In this document: positions 32,099-41,085 of the stretch, in pieces
How positions within the stretch are numbered: the stretch's first letter is position 1
How the letters are laid out: every line of letters starts with the position of its first letter
From: Paracoccus lichenicola
GTDB taxonomy: Bacteria > Pseudomonadota > Alphaproteobacteria > Rhodobacterales > Rhodobacteraceae
Reading direction: 5' to 3'
DNA length: 64,000 nucleotides
Assembly (NCBI RefSeq): GCF_009708075.1
Contig: NZ_WMBT01000010.1
Location: 62,001-126,000 of the forward strand
The notes under the pieces: generated by a model
The model's input: only the letters and a program-made list of their open reading frames with translations
Database searches by the model: none
Told to the model about the DNA's origin: nothing
Program-made: the position numbers and the translations under genes

Positions 32099-33619
32099 TT
32101 ATCGTGCCGCGACGATGCGGTCGGCCACGCGGAGGCTGTTGGCCAGGATGACGAGACCGGGATTGACCCCGGTCGAGGTCGGCATGAACGACGCGTCCGT
32201 GACGTAAAGATTGCGCAGGCCGTGCACGCGGCAATCCGCATCCAGCACGCTGTCGCGCGGATCGCGCCCGAACCGCGCGGTGCCGCAGGCATGGCCATAG
32301 TTGAGTTCGACATCATCGTTCAGAAAGAAGAAGCGCCGTCCCCCGAACATCTCGCGGATCGCGCGGCGGAACAGGCGCCGGCGCTCGGCAAGCTCGGGGG
32401 CGACATCATACACGATCGCCGGGGGGTCCAGGGGATTGCTGCCGGGCAGGATGCGGTTCGTCCCGTAGGGCAGATCCTCGAGGATGCCGACAAAGACCCG
32501 TGCGTTCCCCAGGGCCAGTGCGGCGATCTTGGCGGGGATGCGCAGGAACGGCCGCAGCGGCCGCGCGCGGTGCAGCCGCCCCCGGTCGAACCGGCCGCGC
32601 AGGTGCATCAGGATGTTGCCGTAATCCGCCTGCAACCCCATGGACTGGACCATCCCCATCCTGGTCCCGTCGCGAAGATACAGATCCCGCAAGGCCAGCG
32701 ACTTGGCCGGAAAGCCCAGCGGCGCCCGATGCCTGGGGAATACGGCCATGCGTTCGGACAGGTGGAACATCAGGTTCCGCCCGACCAGGCCTTCCCGGTT
32801 TCCGATGCCGTCCGCCCAGTGCGCGCCGCGGGACGCAAGAAGCAACTGCGCCGACCCGATGGCGCCCCCCGCCAGCACCACCCGGTCGGCCGCAAGCGTC
32901 ACCGGGTCCTGGCCCGCGCGGCCCACGACGACGCCGGTTGCCGCCGTGCCGTCCGCCTCGATCCGGCGGGCCGTCCATCCCGACAAAAGGGCCGCGCGGC
33001 CGGAATCCAGGGCCTGCCCCAGGGGCTGGCGGGCATCGGCCTTGCAGGCCCTGAAGCATTCGCGGCCGATGCATTCCTGGCACGGGGACCGATAGGCGAT
33101 CCCCAGATGCGCGCGATAAGGGTGGTATCCGCGCCGGGCCAGATCGTCGCGGATTTCCGCATCGCCCGCGCAAAGCGGGGGCGGGTCGGCGAACGGGTCC
33201 CCGTCGTCGGCGCACAGCGCATCGCGCGTGCCGCAGATGCCGACAAGACGGCGCGCTTGCGAGAAATAGGGCCTGAACCCGTCATACCCGACGATCCAGC
33301 CCCCGGTCGGATGAGGCGCTTCCTCGAGATCGTCAAGGTCGTGCCGCGCCGGCAGTTCCAGCGAGGCCGCATAGACGACCGAGGTTCCGCCGACCGCCGA
33401 CAGCGAGGTGGGGACCCGCCGGGCGGCCCGGCCATTGACCGTCACGTCCGCCTCCAGCTGCTCCAGCGGGGCGGGATCGCCGGCGTCCGGGGGCCTTGTC
33501 CCGCGTTCGACGAACAGGACCTTCATGCCCGCCTGCACAAGCCGCGCGCCCGCATGGGCACCGCCCAGGCCGGTTCCGATCACGACCGCGTCCCACCGGA
33601 CGGATGCGGCGGCGGTCAT
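32099..33619 (-). CDS. GMC-family flavin oxidoreductase
   Basis: A 506-residue FAD enzyme. The N-terminal dinucleotide fold is AVVIGTGLGGAHAGARLVQ with VERG at the second strand end. VVLAGGAIGSAQLLLAS is the second FAD motif of GMC oxidoreductases. The C-terminal GHACGTARFG and DASFMPTSTGVNPGLVI hold the catalytic-histidine region. Residues about 178-192 carry an unusual cysteine cluster, CQECIGRECFRACK. GMC enzymes oxidise alcohols or sugars. Next to the A-PCP-TE gene and on the same strand, it probably tailors the assembly-line or sugar product. ATG 33619 is preferred over TTG 33652. Confidence 0.87.
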   Translation of the reverse strand: MTAAASVRWDAVVIGTGLGGAHAGARLVQAGMKVLFVERGTRPPDAGDPAPLEQLEADVTVNGRAARRVPTSLSAVGGTSVVYAASLELPARHDLDDLEEAPHPTGGWIVGYDGFRPYFSQARRLVGICGTRDALCADDGDPFADPPPLCAGDAEIRDDLARRGYHPYRAHLGIAYRSPCQECIGRECFRACKADARQPLGQALDSGRAALLSGWTARRIEADGTAATGVVVGRAGQDPVTLAADRVVLAGGAIGSAQLLLASRGAHWADGIGNREGLVGRNLMFHLSERMAVFPRHRAPLGFPAKSLALRDLYLRDGTRMGMVQSMGLQADYGNILMHLRGRFDRGRLHRARPLRPFLRIPAKIAALALGNARVFVGILEDLPYGTNRILPGSNPLDPPAIVYDVAPELAERRRLFRRAIREMFGGRRFFFLNDDVELNYGHACGTARFGRDPRDSVLDADCRVHGLRNLYVTDASFMPTSTGVNPGLVILANSLRVADRIVAAR

Positions 33620-33705
33620 GTCCGTGGTCTGCAGGGGGGAAGGGGCGATCAAGACAAGCTACCAGCTAACCGTTCGTTTTTCGCAATACCGCGGAGTTGA
33701 CAGGA

Positions 33706-33738
33706 ACTGCCGGCCTTTTATCAAGCATATTCGGCAGT
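33706..33738. promoter_or_regulatory. inverted repeat upstream of the GMC oxidoreductase gene
   Basis: ACTGCCG (33706-33712) and CGGCAGT (33732-33738) form a perfect 7-base inverted repeat with a 19-base AT-rich spacer. It lies 87-119 bases upstream of the GMC start, in a gap (33620-33788) that is AT-rich for this DNA. A TTGACA at 33697-33702 on the plus strand is nearby. It could be a regulator-binding site. Confidence 0.3.
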
Positions 33739-33788
33739 CCGTAGACCGATTCATCCGCCGCGTCCTCGCTGCGTCCCGCCCGCTGCCG

Positions 33789-34793
33789 TCACTCACGCGT
33801 CCGGCGCCCCGCGAAGAAGCGGCGGCCGAACGCGCTTTCGAGAAGTTCCCCGATCAGCCCGCGCCGGAAGACAAGGACGCAAACCATGAAGACGACCCCG
33901 GTGATGATCGTCACCGGAAAGTCGGAGGTCGCGAGGTAATTCTGCAGCGTGACCACCACGCCCGCGCCCACGACCGGCCCGGCCAGCGTGCCGATGCCGC
34001 CCAGAAGGGTCATCAGGATCACCTCGCCCGACATCTGCCAGGTCACGTCGGTCAGCGTCGCGAACTGGAAGATCAGCGCCTTGACGCCGCCCGCCAGGCC
34101 CGCAAGCGCCGCCGACATCACGAAGGCCCCCAGCTTGTAGCGGCTGACCGAATAACCCAGCGAGATCGCGCGCTGTTCGTTTTCCCGGATGGATTTCAGG
34201 ATCATGCCGAAGGGCGAGTTGACGAAGCGCCAGATCACCAGCAGGCCCAGGACGAACACCGCCAGCACGAAGTAATACATGGTCATCGTGTCGGACAGGT
34301 CGAAGACCCCGAACAGGCGGCCGCGCGGGACGGACTGGATGCCGTCCTCGCCATGGGTGAAGCCCGCCTGCAGGCAGAAGAAGAAGAACATCTGCGACAG
34401 CGCCAGCGTGATCATCGCGAAATAGATGCCCTGGCGGCGGATGGCGATGGCGCCCATCACCAGGCCCAGGACGGCGGCGCCGACGACGCCCAGCAGGATC
34501 CCCGCCTCGGGCGGCCAGCCCCATTCCTTCACCGCATGGGCGGTGAAATAGGCTGCGCCGCCGAAGAAGGTGGCATGGCCGAAGGACAGAAGGCCGGTGT
34601 AGCCCAAGAGCAGGTTGAAGGCCGCGGCGAACAGGCCGAAGGCCAACAGCTTCATCAGGAAGATCGGATACAGGAACTGCGGCGCGAGCAGCAGCCCCGC
34701 CGCGATCACGGCCAGCAGCGCCAGCTGGATGGTCCCGGCCCTGGGGTGGATGGCGATCCGTTCGCCGGGGACAGGTTCGGATTTTCCGGCCAT
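33789..34793 (-). CDS. livM: branched-chain-amino-acid-type ABC transporter permease (LivM-like)
   Basis: A 334-residue permease with about ten membrane segments. AAAFNLLLGYTGLLSFGHA and GIYFAMITLALSQMFF are signatures of LivM, and GGIGTLAGPVVGAG is the cytoplasmic coupling loop that contacts the ATPase. It is last in the minus-strand operon livJ-livG-livF-livH-livM. ATG 34793 is chosen because an AAGGA lies eight bases upstream. The family imports amino acids, amides and other small polar substrates, and the actual substrate is not evident. Confidence 0.92.
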   Translation of the reverse strand: MAGKSEPVPGERIAIHPRAGTIQLALLAVIAAGLLLAPQFLYPIFLMKLLAFGLFAAAFNLLLGYTGLLSFGHATFFGGAAYFTAHAVKEWGWPPEAGILLGVVGAAVLGLVMGAIAIRRQGIYFAMITLALSQMFFFFCLQAGFTHGEDGIQSVPRGRLFGVFDLSDTMTMYYFVLAVFVLGLLVIWRFVNSPFGMILKSIRENEQRAISLGYSVSRYKLGAFVMSAALAGLAGGVKALIFQFATLTDVTWQMSGEVILMTLLGGIGTLAGPVVGAGVVVTLQNYLATSDFPVTIITGVVFMVCVLVFRRGLIGELLESAFGRRFFAGRRTRE

Positions 34794-34794
34794 G

Positions 34795-35682
34795 TCAGGC
34801 ATCCTTTCCGAAAAGGCCCGCGGGCCGCAGGATCAGGACGATCGCCATGATGACGAAGACCACGATGTTCGATGCCTCGGGGTAGAAGACCTTGGTCAGC
34901 CCCTCGACCACGCCCAGCATGTAGCCGGTGACGATGGCCCCCAGGATCGACCCCATGCCGCCGACCACGACGACCGCGAAGACGATGATGATCAGGTTCG
35001 TCCCCATCAGCGGGCTGACCTGATAGATGGGCGCGGCCAGCACGCCCGCGAAGGCCGCAAGCCCCGCGCCAAGCGCATAGGTCAGCGTCAGCAGCAAGGG
35101 CACGTTGACGCCGAAGCTTTGCACCAGCACCGGGTTTTCGGTGGCCGCGCGCAGGTATGCGCCAAGCTTGGTCTTCTCGATCATGAACCACACGCCCAGG
35201 CAGACGATCAGGGACGCGATCACCACCCAACCGCGATAGATCGGCAGGAACATGAAGCCCAGGTTCACCGCCCCGGTCAGTTGCGGCGGCGGGGCATAGG
35301 GCATCCCGGAGGCGCCGTAGAAGTACCGGAACGTCCCCTCGATCGCGAGCGCGAGGCCGAAGGTGAACAGAAGGCCATACAGGTGGTCCAGCTGGTAAAG
35401 CCGCGACAGCATCGTGCGCTCGACGATGGCGCCGAACAGGCCCACGATCAGCGGGGCCAGGATCAGCGCCAGCCAATAGTTGACGCCCCCCACCGTCAGC
35501 AGCAGCAGCGCGGCAAAGGCGCCCAGCATGTATTGCGCGCCATGGGCGAAGTTGATGACACGCAGCAGGCCGAAGATGACGGCCAGGCCCAGCGAGAGCA
35601 GCGCATAGAAGCTGCCGTTGATCAGCCCGACCAGCAACTGCCCCATCAGGGCCTGGATGGGAATGCCGAAGATCATGGTCAT
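34795..35682 (-). CDS. livH: branched-chain-amino-acid-type ABC transporter permease (LivH-like)
   Basis: A 295-residue permease with about eight membrane segments. Typical LivH motifs are GLINGSFYALLSLGLAVIFG, RVINFAHGAQYMLGAF, and GGMGSILGAIVTGYMLG for the ATPase contact. Its stop lies one base before the livM start, and its own start follows the livF stop by one base, so the genes are tightly coupled. Confidence 0.93.
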   Translation of the reverse strand: MTMIFGIPIQALMGQLLVGLINGSFYALLSLGLAVIFGLLRVINFAHGAQYMLGAFAALLLLTVGGVNYWLALILAPLIVGLFGAIVERTMLSRLYQLDHLYGLLFTFGLALAIEGTFRYFYGASGMPYAPPPQLTGAVNLGFMFLPIYRGWVVIASLIVCLGVWFMIEKTKLGAYLRAATENPVLVQSFGVNVPLLLTLTYALGAGLAAFAGVLAAPIYQVSPLMGTNLIIIVFAVVVVGGMGSILGAIVTGYMLGVVEGLTKVFYPEASNIVVFVIMAIVLILRPAGLFGKDA

Positions 35683-35683
35683 G

Positions 35684-36388
35684 TCAAACCCCCAGTTCCC
35701 GATGCAGCAGGTCCATCCGATGGGCCAGGTCCGACACCGGGAATTCGGCGGTCACCGTGCCATGGTCCATCAGATAGAAGCGGTCGGCGACGGTGGCGGC
35801 GAAGCGGAAATTCTGTTCCACCAGCACCACGGTCATGCCGCGTCGTTTCAGTTGTCGCAGCACGTCGCCGATGGCGTTGATGATGACGGGGGCCAGCCCC
35901 TCGGTCGGCTCGTCCAGCAACAGGCAGCGCGCCCCCGTGCGCAGGATCCGCGCCATGGCCAGCATCTGCTGTTCGCCCCCCGAAAGTTTCGTGCCGGGGC
36001 TGTTGCGGCGTTCCTGGAGGTTCGGGAACAGGTCATAGATCTCGGCCACGGTCATGCCGCCCTCGGCCACCTTGGGGGGCAGCATCAGGTTTTCCTCGAC
36101 CGACAGGGTGGCGAAGATGCCGCGTTCCTCGGGGACGAAACCAAGGCCCGCGCGGGCGGTCTTGTGCAGGGGCACGGCCATCATGTCCTGGCCCGCGAAG
36201 GTGATGCGGCCCGTGCGCTTGCGCAGGATGCCCATGATCGCGCGCAGGGTCGTGGTCTTGCCCATGCCGTTGCGGCCCAGGATGCAGATCATCTCGCCTT
36301 CGTTGACGTGCAGGTCCACGCCGTGCAGCACATGGCTTTCGCCGTACCAGGCCTGAAGTCCGGCGGTTTCCAGAAGCGGACCCGTCAT
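35684..36388 (-). CDS. livF: ABC transporter ATP-binding protein (LivF-like)
   Basis: A 234-residue ATPase with all motifs: Walker A GRNGMGKTTT (about residue 36), signature LSGGEQQMLAMARIL (about 135), Walker B CLLLDEPTEGLAP (about 155) and the switch histidine region VLVEQN. QARLGFVPEERGIF-type sequence around the Q-loop (GLGFVPEERGIFATLS) is typical of LivF. It pairs with LivG to power the LivHM permease. The start overlaps the livG stop in an ATGA. Confidence 0.94.
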   Translation of the reverse strand: MTGPLLETAGLQAWYGESHVLHGVDLHVNEGEMICILGRNGMGKTTTLRAIMGILRKRTGRITFAGQDMMAVPLHKTARAGLGFVPEERGIFATLSVEENLMLPPKVAEGGMTVAEIYDLFPNLQERRNSPGTKLSGGEQQMLAMARILRTGARCLLLDEPTEGLAPVIINAIGDVLRQLKRRGMTVVLVEQNFRFAATVADRFYLMDHGTVTAEFPVSDLAHRMDLLHRELGV

Positions 36389-37164
36389 GCTTCGGTTCCC
36401 ATATAGGCGGTGCGCACGCGGGGATCGGCGGACACGGTGGCGTAATCGCCCGTCGCGATGATCTCTCCGCGTTGCAGCACGGTGACGTGGTGGCAGATGT
36501 CGGCGACCACGGTCAGGTTATGCTCGACCATCAGGACGGCGCGGGTTTGCGCCACGTCGCGGATGATGTTCGCGACCATGCGCACGTCCTCCTGCCCCAT
36601 CCCGGCCATGGGTTCGTCCAGCAGCAGGACCTCGGGGTCCAAGGCCAGGGTCGTCGCGATCTCCAGCACGCGCTTGCGGCCATAGGACAAGTCGGCGGCG
36701 CGGTGGTCGCGGTATGGCGACAGGCCCAGGCCGTCGATCAGCTCGTCGGCGCGCCCGTTCAGCCGGTCCAGCGCGGACAAGGGCTTCCAGAACTGCACGG
36801 CCAGGCCCGCCGGGCGTTGCAGCGCGACCTTGACGTTCTCGCGCACCGTCAGGTGCGGGAACACCGCCGAGATCTGGAAGGACCGCACCAGGCCCATGCG
36901 CGCCACCTTGTCGGGCCGTTCGCGGGTGATGTCCTGGCCCCGCAGGGTGATGGTGCCGCGCGTGGGTTGCAGGAACTTGGTCAGCAGGTTGAAGACGGTG
37001 GTCTTGCCCGCGCCATTGGGACCGATCAGCGCGTGGATGCGGGCGTGTTCCACGTCCAGATCGACATCGTTGACGGCGGTGAAGCCCGAAAAATCCTTGC
37101 CCAGGCCGCGGGCGGACAGGACCACCCGCGGCTGAGATTGCGTCAGGACTGGCGCAACGGTCAT
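36385..37164 (-). CDS. livG: ABC transporter ATP-binding protein (LivG-like)
   Basis: A 259-residue ATPase. Walker A is GPNGAGKTTVFNLLTKFL (about residue 52), followed by the LivG-type LVRSFQIS Q-loop. The signature is the variant LSYGRKRVLEIATTL (about 160) usual in LivG, and Walker B is VLLLDEPMAGMG. It is complete, unlike the livG remnant at 44303. It starts nine bases after the livJ stop and overlaps livF by four bases. Confidence 0.94.
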   Translation of the reverse strand: MTVAPVLTQSQPRVVLSARGLGKDFSGFTAVNDVDLDVEHARIHALIGPNGAGKTTVFNLLTKFLQPTRGTITLRGQDITRERPDKVARMGLVRSFQISAVFPHLTVRENVKVALQRPAGLAVQFWKPLSALDRLNGRADELIDGLGLSPYRDHRAADLSYGRKRVLEIATTLALDPEVLLLDEPMAGMGQEDVRMVANIIRDVAQTRAVLMVEHNLTVVADICHHVTVLQRGEIIATGDYATVSADPRVRTAYMGTEA

Positions 37165-37173
37165 GGCCGCGCC

Positions 37174-38376
37174 TTACTGCGTGACCAGCGGGCAGCCGCT
37201 TTCCGCCGGATCCAGGAAGGCCTGGTCGCCCGGAATGGTCGCCAGGACGTTGTAGTAATCCCAGTCCTCGGTGATGTCCGCGGGGGCCTTGACCTCCATC
37301 AGGTAGACATCCTTGATCAGGCGGCCGTTGGGACCGACCTTGCCGCCCTGGGCGAACACGTCATTCACCGGCAGTTCGTGAAGTTTCGCGGCGACGGCTT
37401 CGGTTTCGTCCGTGCCTGCGGCCTCGATGGCCTTCAGATAGGACATCACCGTGGAATAGGTGCCCGCGTGGATCATGTTGGGCATCGACCCGGTGCGCTC
37501 CATGAAGCGGCGGCCGAATTCCTCGCTGGCAGCGTCGCGCTTCCAGTAGAAGCTTTCGGTCAGGTTCAGGCCCTGCGCGGCCTCGGCCCCCAACCCGTGC
37601 ACGTCGGCCAGCGTGAACAGCAGCGCGGCCAGTTTCTGCCCGCCCTGGGTGATGCCGAATTCGGCGGCCTGCTTGATGGCGTTCTGCGTGTCCGCGCCCG
37701 CGTTGGCCAGCCCGATGACCTTGGCCCCCGAGGATTGCGCCTGCAGCAGGAAGGACGAGAAGTCGGTCGAGGCCAGCGGGTGCCGCACCGATCCGGTGAC
37801 GGTGCCGCCGTTTTCGGTGACGAAGGCGCTGGTCTGTTCCTCCAGCGAATAGCCGAAGGCATAGTCGGCGGTCAGGAAGAACCAGCTGTCGCCGCCCTCC
37901 TTGACCAGCGCGCCGCCGGTGCCCACGGCCAGGGCGTGCGTGTCATAGGCCCAGTGAAAGCCATAGGGCGAACATTGCGCGCCGGTCAGTTCCGTCGTCG
38001 CGGCCCCCGTGGTCATGGTGATCTTGCCTTTCTCGCGCGACAGGGCCTGCACGGCCAGCGCCACGGACGAGGTGGTCAGCTCCATGATGCTGTCCACCTG
38101 TTCGGTGTCATACCATTGGCGCGCGATGTTGGACGCGATGTCGGCCTTGTTCTGGTGGTCGGCGGTCACGACCTCGATCGGCGCGTCCAGCACGGTGCCG
38201 CCGAAATCCTCGACCGCCATCAGGGCCGCTTCATAGGAATTCTTGCCGCCGAAATCGGAATAAACGCCCGACTGGTCGTTGAGGATGCCGATCTTGACGA
38301 TGCCGTCCGAAATCTCGGCAAAGGCGGGCATCGTGAAAAGGCCGACTGCGGTGGCTGCTACCAGGATCCTGTTCAT
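37174..38376 (-). CDS. livJ: periplasmic substrate-binding protein (LivJ-like)
   Basis: A 400-residue binding protein of the type-I periplasmic fold. A Sec signal (MNRILVAATAVGLFTMPAFA) precedes the mature start ISDGIVKIGILNDQSGVYSD, the characteristic opening of the family. It supplies substrate to LivHM. Groups with this spacing (ADHQNKADIASNIARQW) often bind amino acids or aromatic acids; the ligand cannot be told from sequence alone. ATG 38376 is preferred because GGGAGAG lies just ahead of it. It is first in its operon. Confidence 0.93.
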   Translation of the reverse strand: MNRILVAATAVGLFTMPAFAEISDGIVKIGILNDQSGVYSDFGGKNSYEAALMAVEDFGGTVLDAPIEVVTADHQNKADIASNIARQWYDTEQVDSIMELTTSSVALAVQALSREKGKITMTTGAATTELTGAQCSPYGFHWAYDTHALAVGTGGALVKEGGDSWFFLTADYAFGYSLEEQTSAFVTENGGTVTGSVRHPLASTDFSSFLLQAQSSGAKVIGLANAGADTQNAIKQAAEFGITQGGQKLAALLFTLADVHGLGAEAAQGLNLTESFYWKRDAASEEFGRRFMERTGSMPNMIHAGTYSTVMSYLKAIEAAGTDETEAVAAKLHELPVNDVFAQGGKVGPNGRLIKDVYLMEVKAPADITEDWDYYNVLATIPGDQAFLDPAESGCPLVTQ

Positions 38377-38499
38377 TTTCTCTCCCAAGGGCGCTTTCCT
38401 CTTGCGGACGGTGCTTGGCAAGCCGATCGTCCATGACCGGGCAGCCTTCCCCCGTGCTGCCCCAGGCAAACAATGCAGGGGCTTCAACAATCTAACAAG

Positions 38500-38520
38500 C
38501 TTTTAAAAGGAAAAATTCCT
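38500..38520. promoter_or_regulatory. paired AT-rich palindromes upstream of livJ
   Basis: In the 390-base gap between livJ (start 38376) and the divergent uppS-like gene (start 38767) are two adjoining palindromes: CTTTTAAAAG (38500-38509) and AGGAA-AAA-TTCCT (38508-38520). They lie about 125 bases upstream of livJ. They may be an operator or a UP-type promoter element. The rest of the gap shows no gene. Confidence 0.35.
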
Positions 38521-38766
38521 GTCTTGTTTCCGCACGGCGCTTTCCTGAAGGGCAACGGGCGGCCCAGGGGTCAAGCGGGCCATATTGTGGACCCGCCGCG
38601 CGTTGCCGGCAAGGGGAAGGCCCGGCATCGGCGCGGGACCCTGGCCGTCGTCGGATCACGTTGACACGACCTGCGTTGTCCACAAGGATGAAGGCGCCGC
38701 CTGGGCTGTTCCGTCACGGAACCGAACACGTCGGAGTGCAGTCCCCAGCAAGCACTCAGGAGCAGG

Positions 38767-39384
38767 ATGATGACAAGGCGGACGCTTCCAACCCATGTCG
38801 GCTTCATTCCGGACGGCAATCGACGCTGGGCAGCGGGCCAGGGCTTGCCCAAGCAGTCGGGCTATCAGGCCGGGATCGCGCCGGGGCTGGCTCTCTACGA
38901 GATGTGCAAGGGCCAGGGCATCCCCGAGGTCTCGGTCTTCGGCTTCACCCAGGACAACACCAAGCGGCCTTCCGAGCAGATCCGGGCCTTTCGCGCGGCC
39001 TGCGTGGCCTTCGCCACGGAAATCGTCCGCCGGGGCGCTGCCCTTCTGGTGGTCGGCGACGAAAGATCCCCGCAGTTCCCCGAGGAGCTTCGGCCCTTCC
39101 GGACCCGCCAGGGGGAAGGCATCAAGGTCAATTTCCTGGTGAACTATCATTGGGAATGGGATCTTGCCGGGTTGAAGCAGGGCCAGATCCGCTCGCAGGA
39201 CGTGTCCAGGCTTGATCTCATCGTGCGGTGGGGCGGCGGAAGGCGCCTGAGCGGCTTTCTGCCCGTCCAATCGGTTTACGCGGACTTCTTCGTCGTCGAT
39301 CAGCACTGGCCGGACTTCAGTCCGCAGCATTTCCAGGATGCGCTGGACTGGTTCGGGAAACAGGACCAGACGCTGGGCGGGTGA
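38767..39384 (+). CDS. cis-prenyltransferase of the UppS family, short variant
   Basis: A 205-residue isoprenyl transferase. HVGFIPDGNRRWA (about residue 10) matches the HxxxxDGNxRWA substrate-binding motif with the essential Asp. FGFTQDNTKRP fits the FSxEN region, and LIVRWGGGRRLSGFLPVQ (about 150) matches the RTGGExRxSxFLxWQ motif, although the glutamate is replaced by glycine. It is shorter than the usual 240-residue UppS. The distinctive motifs suggest a second-type UppS paralog rather than the housekeeping enzyme. It could supply polyprenyl carrier for the polysaccharide locus. AGGAG precedes the start; ATG 38770 is also possible. Confidence 0.82.
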   Translation: MMTRRTLPTHVGFIPDGNRRWAAGQGLPKQSGYQAGIAPGLALYEMCKGQGIPEVSVFGFTQDNTKRPSEQIRAFRAACVAFATEIVRRGAALLVVGDERSPQFPEELRPFRTRQGEGIKVNFLVNYHWEWDLAGLKQGQIRSQDVSRLDLIVRWGGGRRLSGFLPVQSVYADFFVVDQHWPDFSPQHFQDALDWFGKQDQTLGG

Positions 39385-39613
39385 TCCCCTCGTGCCGGGC
39401 GTGTCCCGTCGCGGAAGACTGCTCAAGCCCCGGGGACCCGCTGCGGCCGGCGTCCGAAAGGGGATCCTCAAGCAGGGAAGCCCGACGGGCAGAGGGTCCG
39501 GGCGGCAGAGCCTCCGGCCCGGTCGGAACGAAAGTCTTGCTGGATGGTTTAAGGGGCAGACTTTCCTTATCCGCGCCGGGTCTTGCCGTCGCCCCTGCAA
39601 GAGGTTTCCACAG

Positions 39614-40528
39614 ATGAGCTATTCTTCCGGCGAACCCCCCCTGTCGGCCGGGACCGTCCACACCCATCCGAGCGTGTCCGAGGACGCCCACACCATCATG
39701 GTCAACAAGGTCTCGTGGGGCGCGATCTTCGCGGGCGTCGTGGTGGCGCTGGTGGTCCAGGTGCTTCTGACCATGCTGGGCGTCGGCATCGGGCTTGCGA
39801 CGCTGGATCCCGGCACCGCCGACAACCCGGCCGCCTCGACCTTCTCGATCGCGGCGGGCATCTGGTACGTCGTCTCGGGCATCATCGCGTCCTTCGCGGG
39901 CGGCTATATCGCCGCGCGGATGTCGGGCAAGACCGTGCCCACCACCGGCGCGCTGCACGGCCTGACCACCTGGGCCTTCACCACGCTTCTGGTGCTGTAT
40001 TTCCTGTCCACCACCGTGGGCAGCCTTGTCGGCGGCGCCTTCAGCGGCATTTCCAGCGCCATCGGCGGCGTCAGCCAGACAGTCGCCCAGACCGCCGCGC
40101 CCGCGCTCGAGAACATCAACCCCCTGGACGAGATCGAATCCCAGGTCCGCGCCACCGGCAACGACCCCGAGGCCCTGAACACGGCGGCGGTGAATGCCGC
40201 GCGCGCCCTCGTGACGGGCGACGAGGAAGGCCGGGACGAGGCCCGCCAGCAGGCGGCGCAGGCCCTTGCCAATGCCCGCGGCATCCCGGTCGAGGAAGCG
40301 ACCCAACAGGTCGCCCAGATCGAGCAGCGCTATCAGCAGACGGTCGATCGGGTCCAGCAACGCGCGACCGAGGCCGCGGACGCCGCCGCGACGGGGGTCT
40401 CGACCGGCGCGATCCTGGCCTTCGTGGCCCTGGTCCTGGGCGCCATCGCCGGCTGGCTGGGCGGCCGGTCGGGGGTCGTGCATCCGGTCTATGCCGACCG
40501 CGTGATCCCCACCCGCCGCCAGATCTGA
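39614..40528 (+). CDS. conserved membrane protein with central coiled-coil region (PhnA-like in some annotations)
   Basis: A 304-residue protein. After a polar lead, NKVSWGAIFAGVVVALVVQV starts the first of three N-terminal membrane segments (about 34-58, 75-100, 118-145). A long polar Ala/Gln/Glu-rich helical region follows (about 160-255; QQVAQIEQRYQQTVDRVQQR), then a last membrane segment (about 263-285) and a short tail. Proteins with this SWGAIFAG opening are frequent in Rhodobacterales and Rhizobiales, and no activity is established. It is probably monocistronic, as it is followed by a strong terminator. Confidence 0.75.
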   Translation: MSYSSGEPPLSAGTVHTHPSVSEDAHTIMVNKVSWGAIFAGVVVALVVQVLLTMLGVGIGLATLDPGTADNPAASTFSIAAGIWYVVSGIIASFAGGYIAARMSGKTVPTTGALHGLTTWAFTTLLVLYFLSTTVGSLVGGAFSGISSAIGGVSQTVAQTAAPALENINPLDEIESQVRATGNDPEALNTAAVNAARALVTGDEEGRDEARQQAAQALANARGIPVEEATQQVAQIEQRYQQTVDRVQQRATEAADAAATGVSTGAILAFVALVLGAIAGWLGGRSGVVHPVYADRVIPTRRQI

Positions 40529-40549
40529 GGCAAGGCAATGAAACCGAAG

Positions 40550-40573
40550 GCCCCGCCCCCCGGCGGGGCTTTT
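40550..40573 (+). terminator. rho-independent terminator
   Basis: A perfect 8-base stem, GCCCCGCC (40550-40557) and GGCGGGGC (40562-40569), with a four-base loop and four T residues directly after. It lies 21 bases past the stop of the membrane-protein gene. Confidence 0.85.
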
Positions 40574-40725
40574 CCATGCCGTCCGGCCTGTCGACGGCCG
40601 CGATGGGGACGTGCTGCCCCGAGGGCCGGGCCTTTCGCCGCCAGGCAGGGACCGGACGCCCATCGCGCCGGGACCGAGAAAACCGGGGGCCTGCCGCGCG
40701 ACCTGCGTTGCGCGGCAGGCGTTCG

Positions 40726-40956
40726 TCACAGCCAGCCCTTGATGCTGGCCGCGATGGCCGAGGCCGAGATGCCGTAGCGGTCGTGCAGCGTGGGCAGGGC
40801 GCCTGCCGCCAGGAACGCGTCCGGCAGGCCGACATGGCGGAACTTCGGGGCGACGCCTGCGCGCAACAGGACGCCCGCGACCGCCTCGCCCAGGCCGCCG
40901 ATGACGGTGTGGTTTTCCACAACCACGACCATGCGGCCGGTCCTGCCCGCCTGCGG
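40726..40956 (-). pseudogene. transketolase C-terminal fragment
   Basis: About 75 codons read QAGRTGRMVVVVENHTVIGG and on to a normal stop at 40726. This is the C-terminal domain of a split-type transketolase C subunit, where an RTGRMVVVENHTVIGGLG segment is highly conserved. Everything upstream, including the pyrimidine-binding domain, is absent; the neighbouring DNA instead encodes TRAP fragments on the other strand. It is a truncated relic and unlikely to be active. Confidence 0.7.
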
Positions 40957-40958
40957 AT

Positions 40959-41078
40959 GCGGCGACCACGATGCAGCGCGGGCTGATCGCGGACAGCGAA
41001 AGGAAGTTCTTCGACCAGTTCAGCGCCGACCCGAACCTGAAGGTCAACGAGCTGGACAAGGAGGCCTTCCGCGCCGCA
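40959..41078 (+). pseudogene. TRAP DctP-like C-terminal fragment
   Basis: A stretch of about 38 codons, RGLIADSERKFFDQFSADP then LKVNELDKEAF, resembles part of the C-terminal helices of a TRAP solute-binding protein. It has no start, and after about 41078 the reading becomes unrelated because the next piece continues in another frame. Identification rests on a short segment, so it is moderate. Confidence 0.45.
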
Positions 41079-41085
41079 TCCGCCC

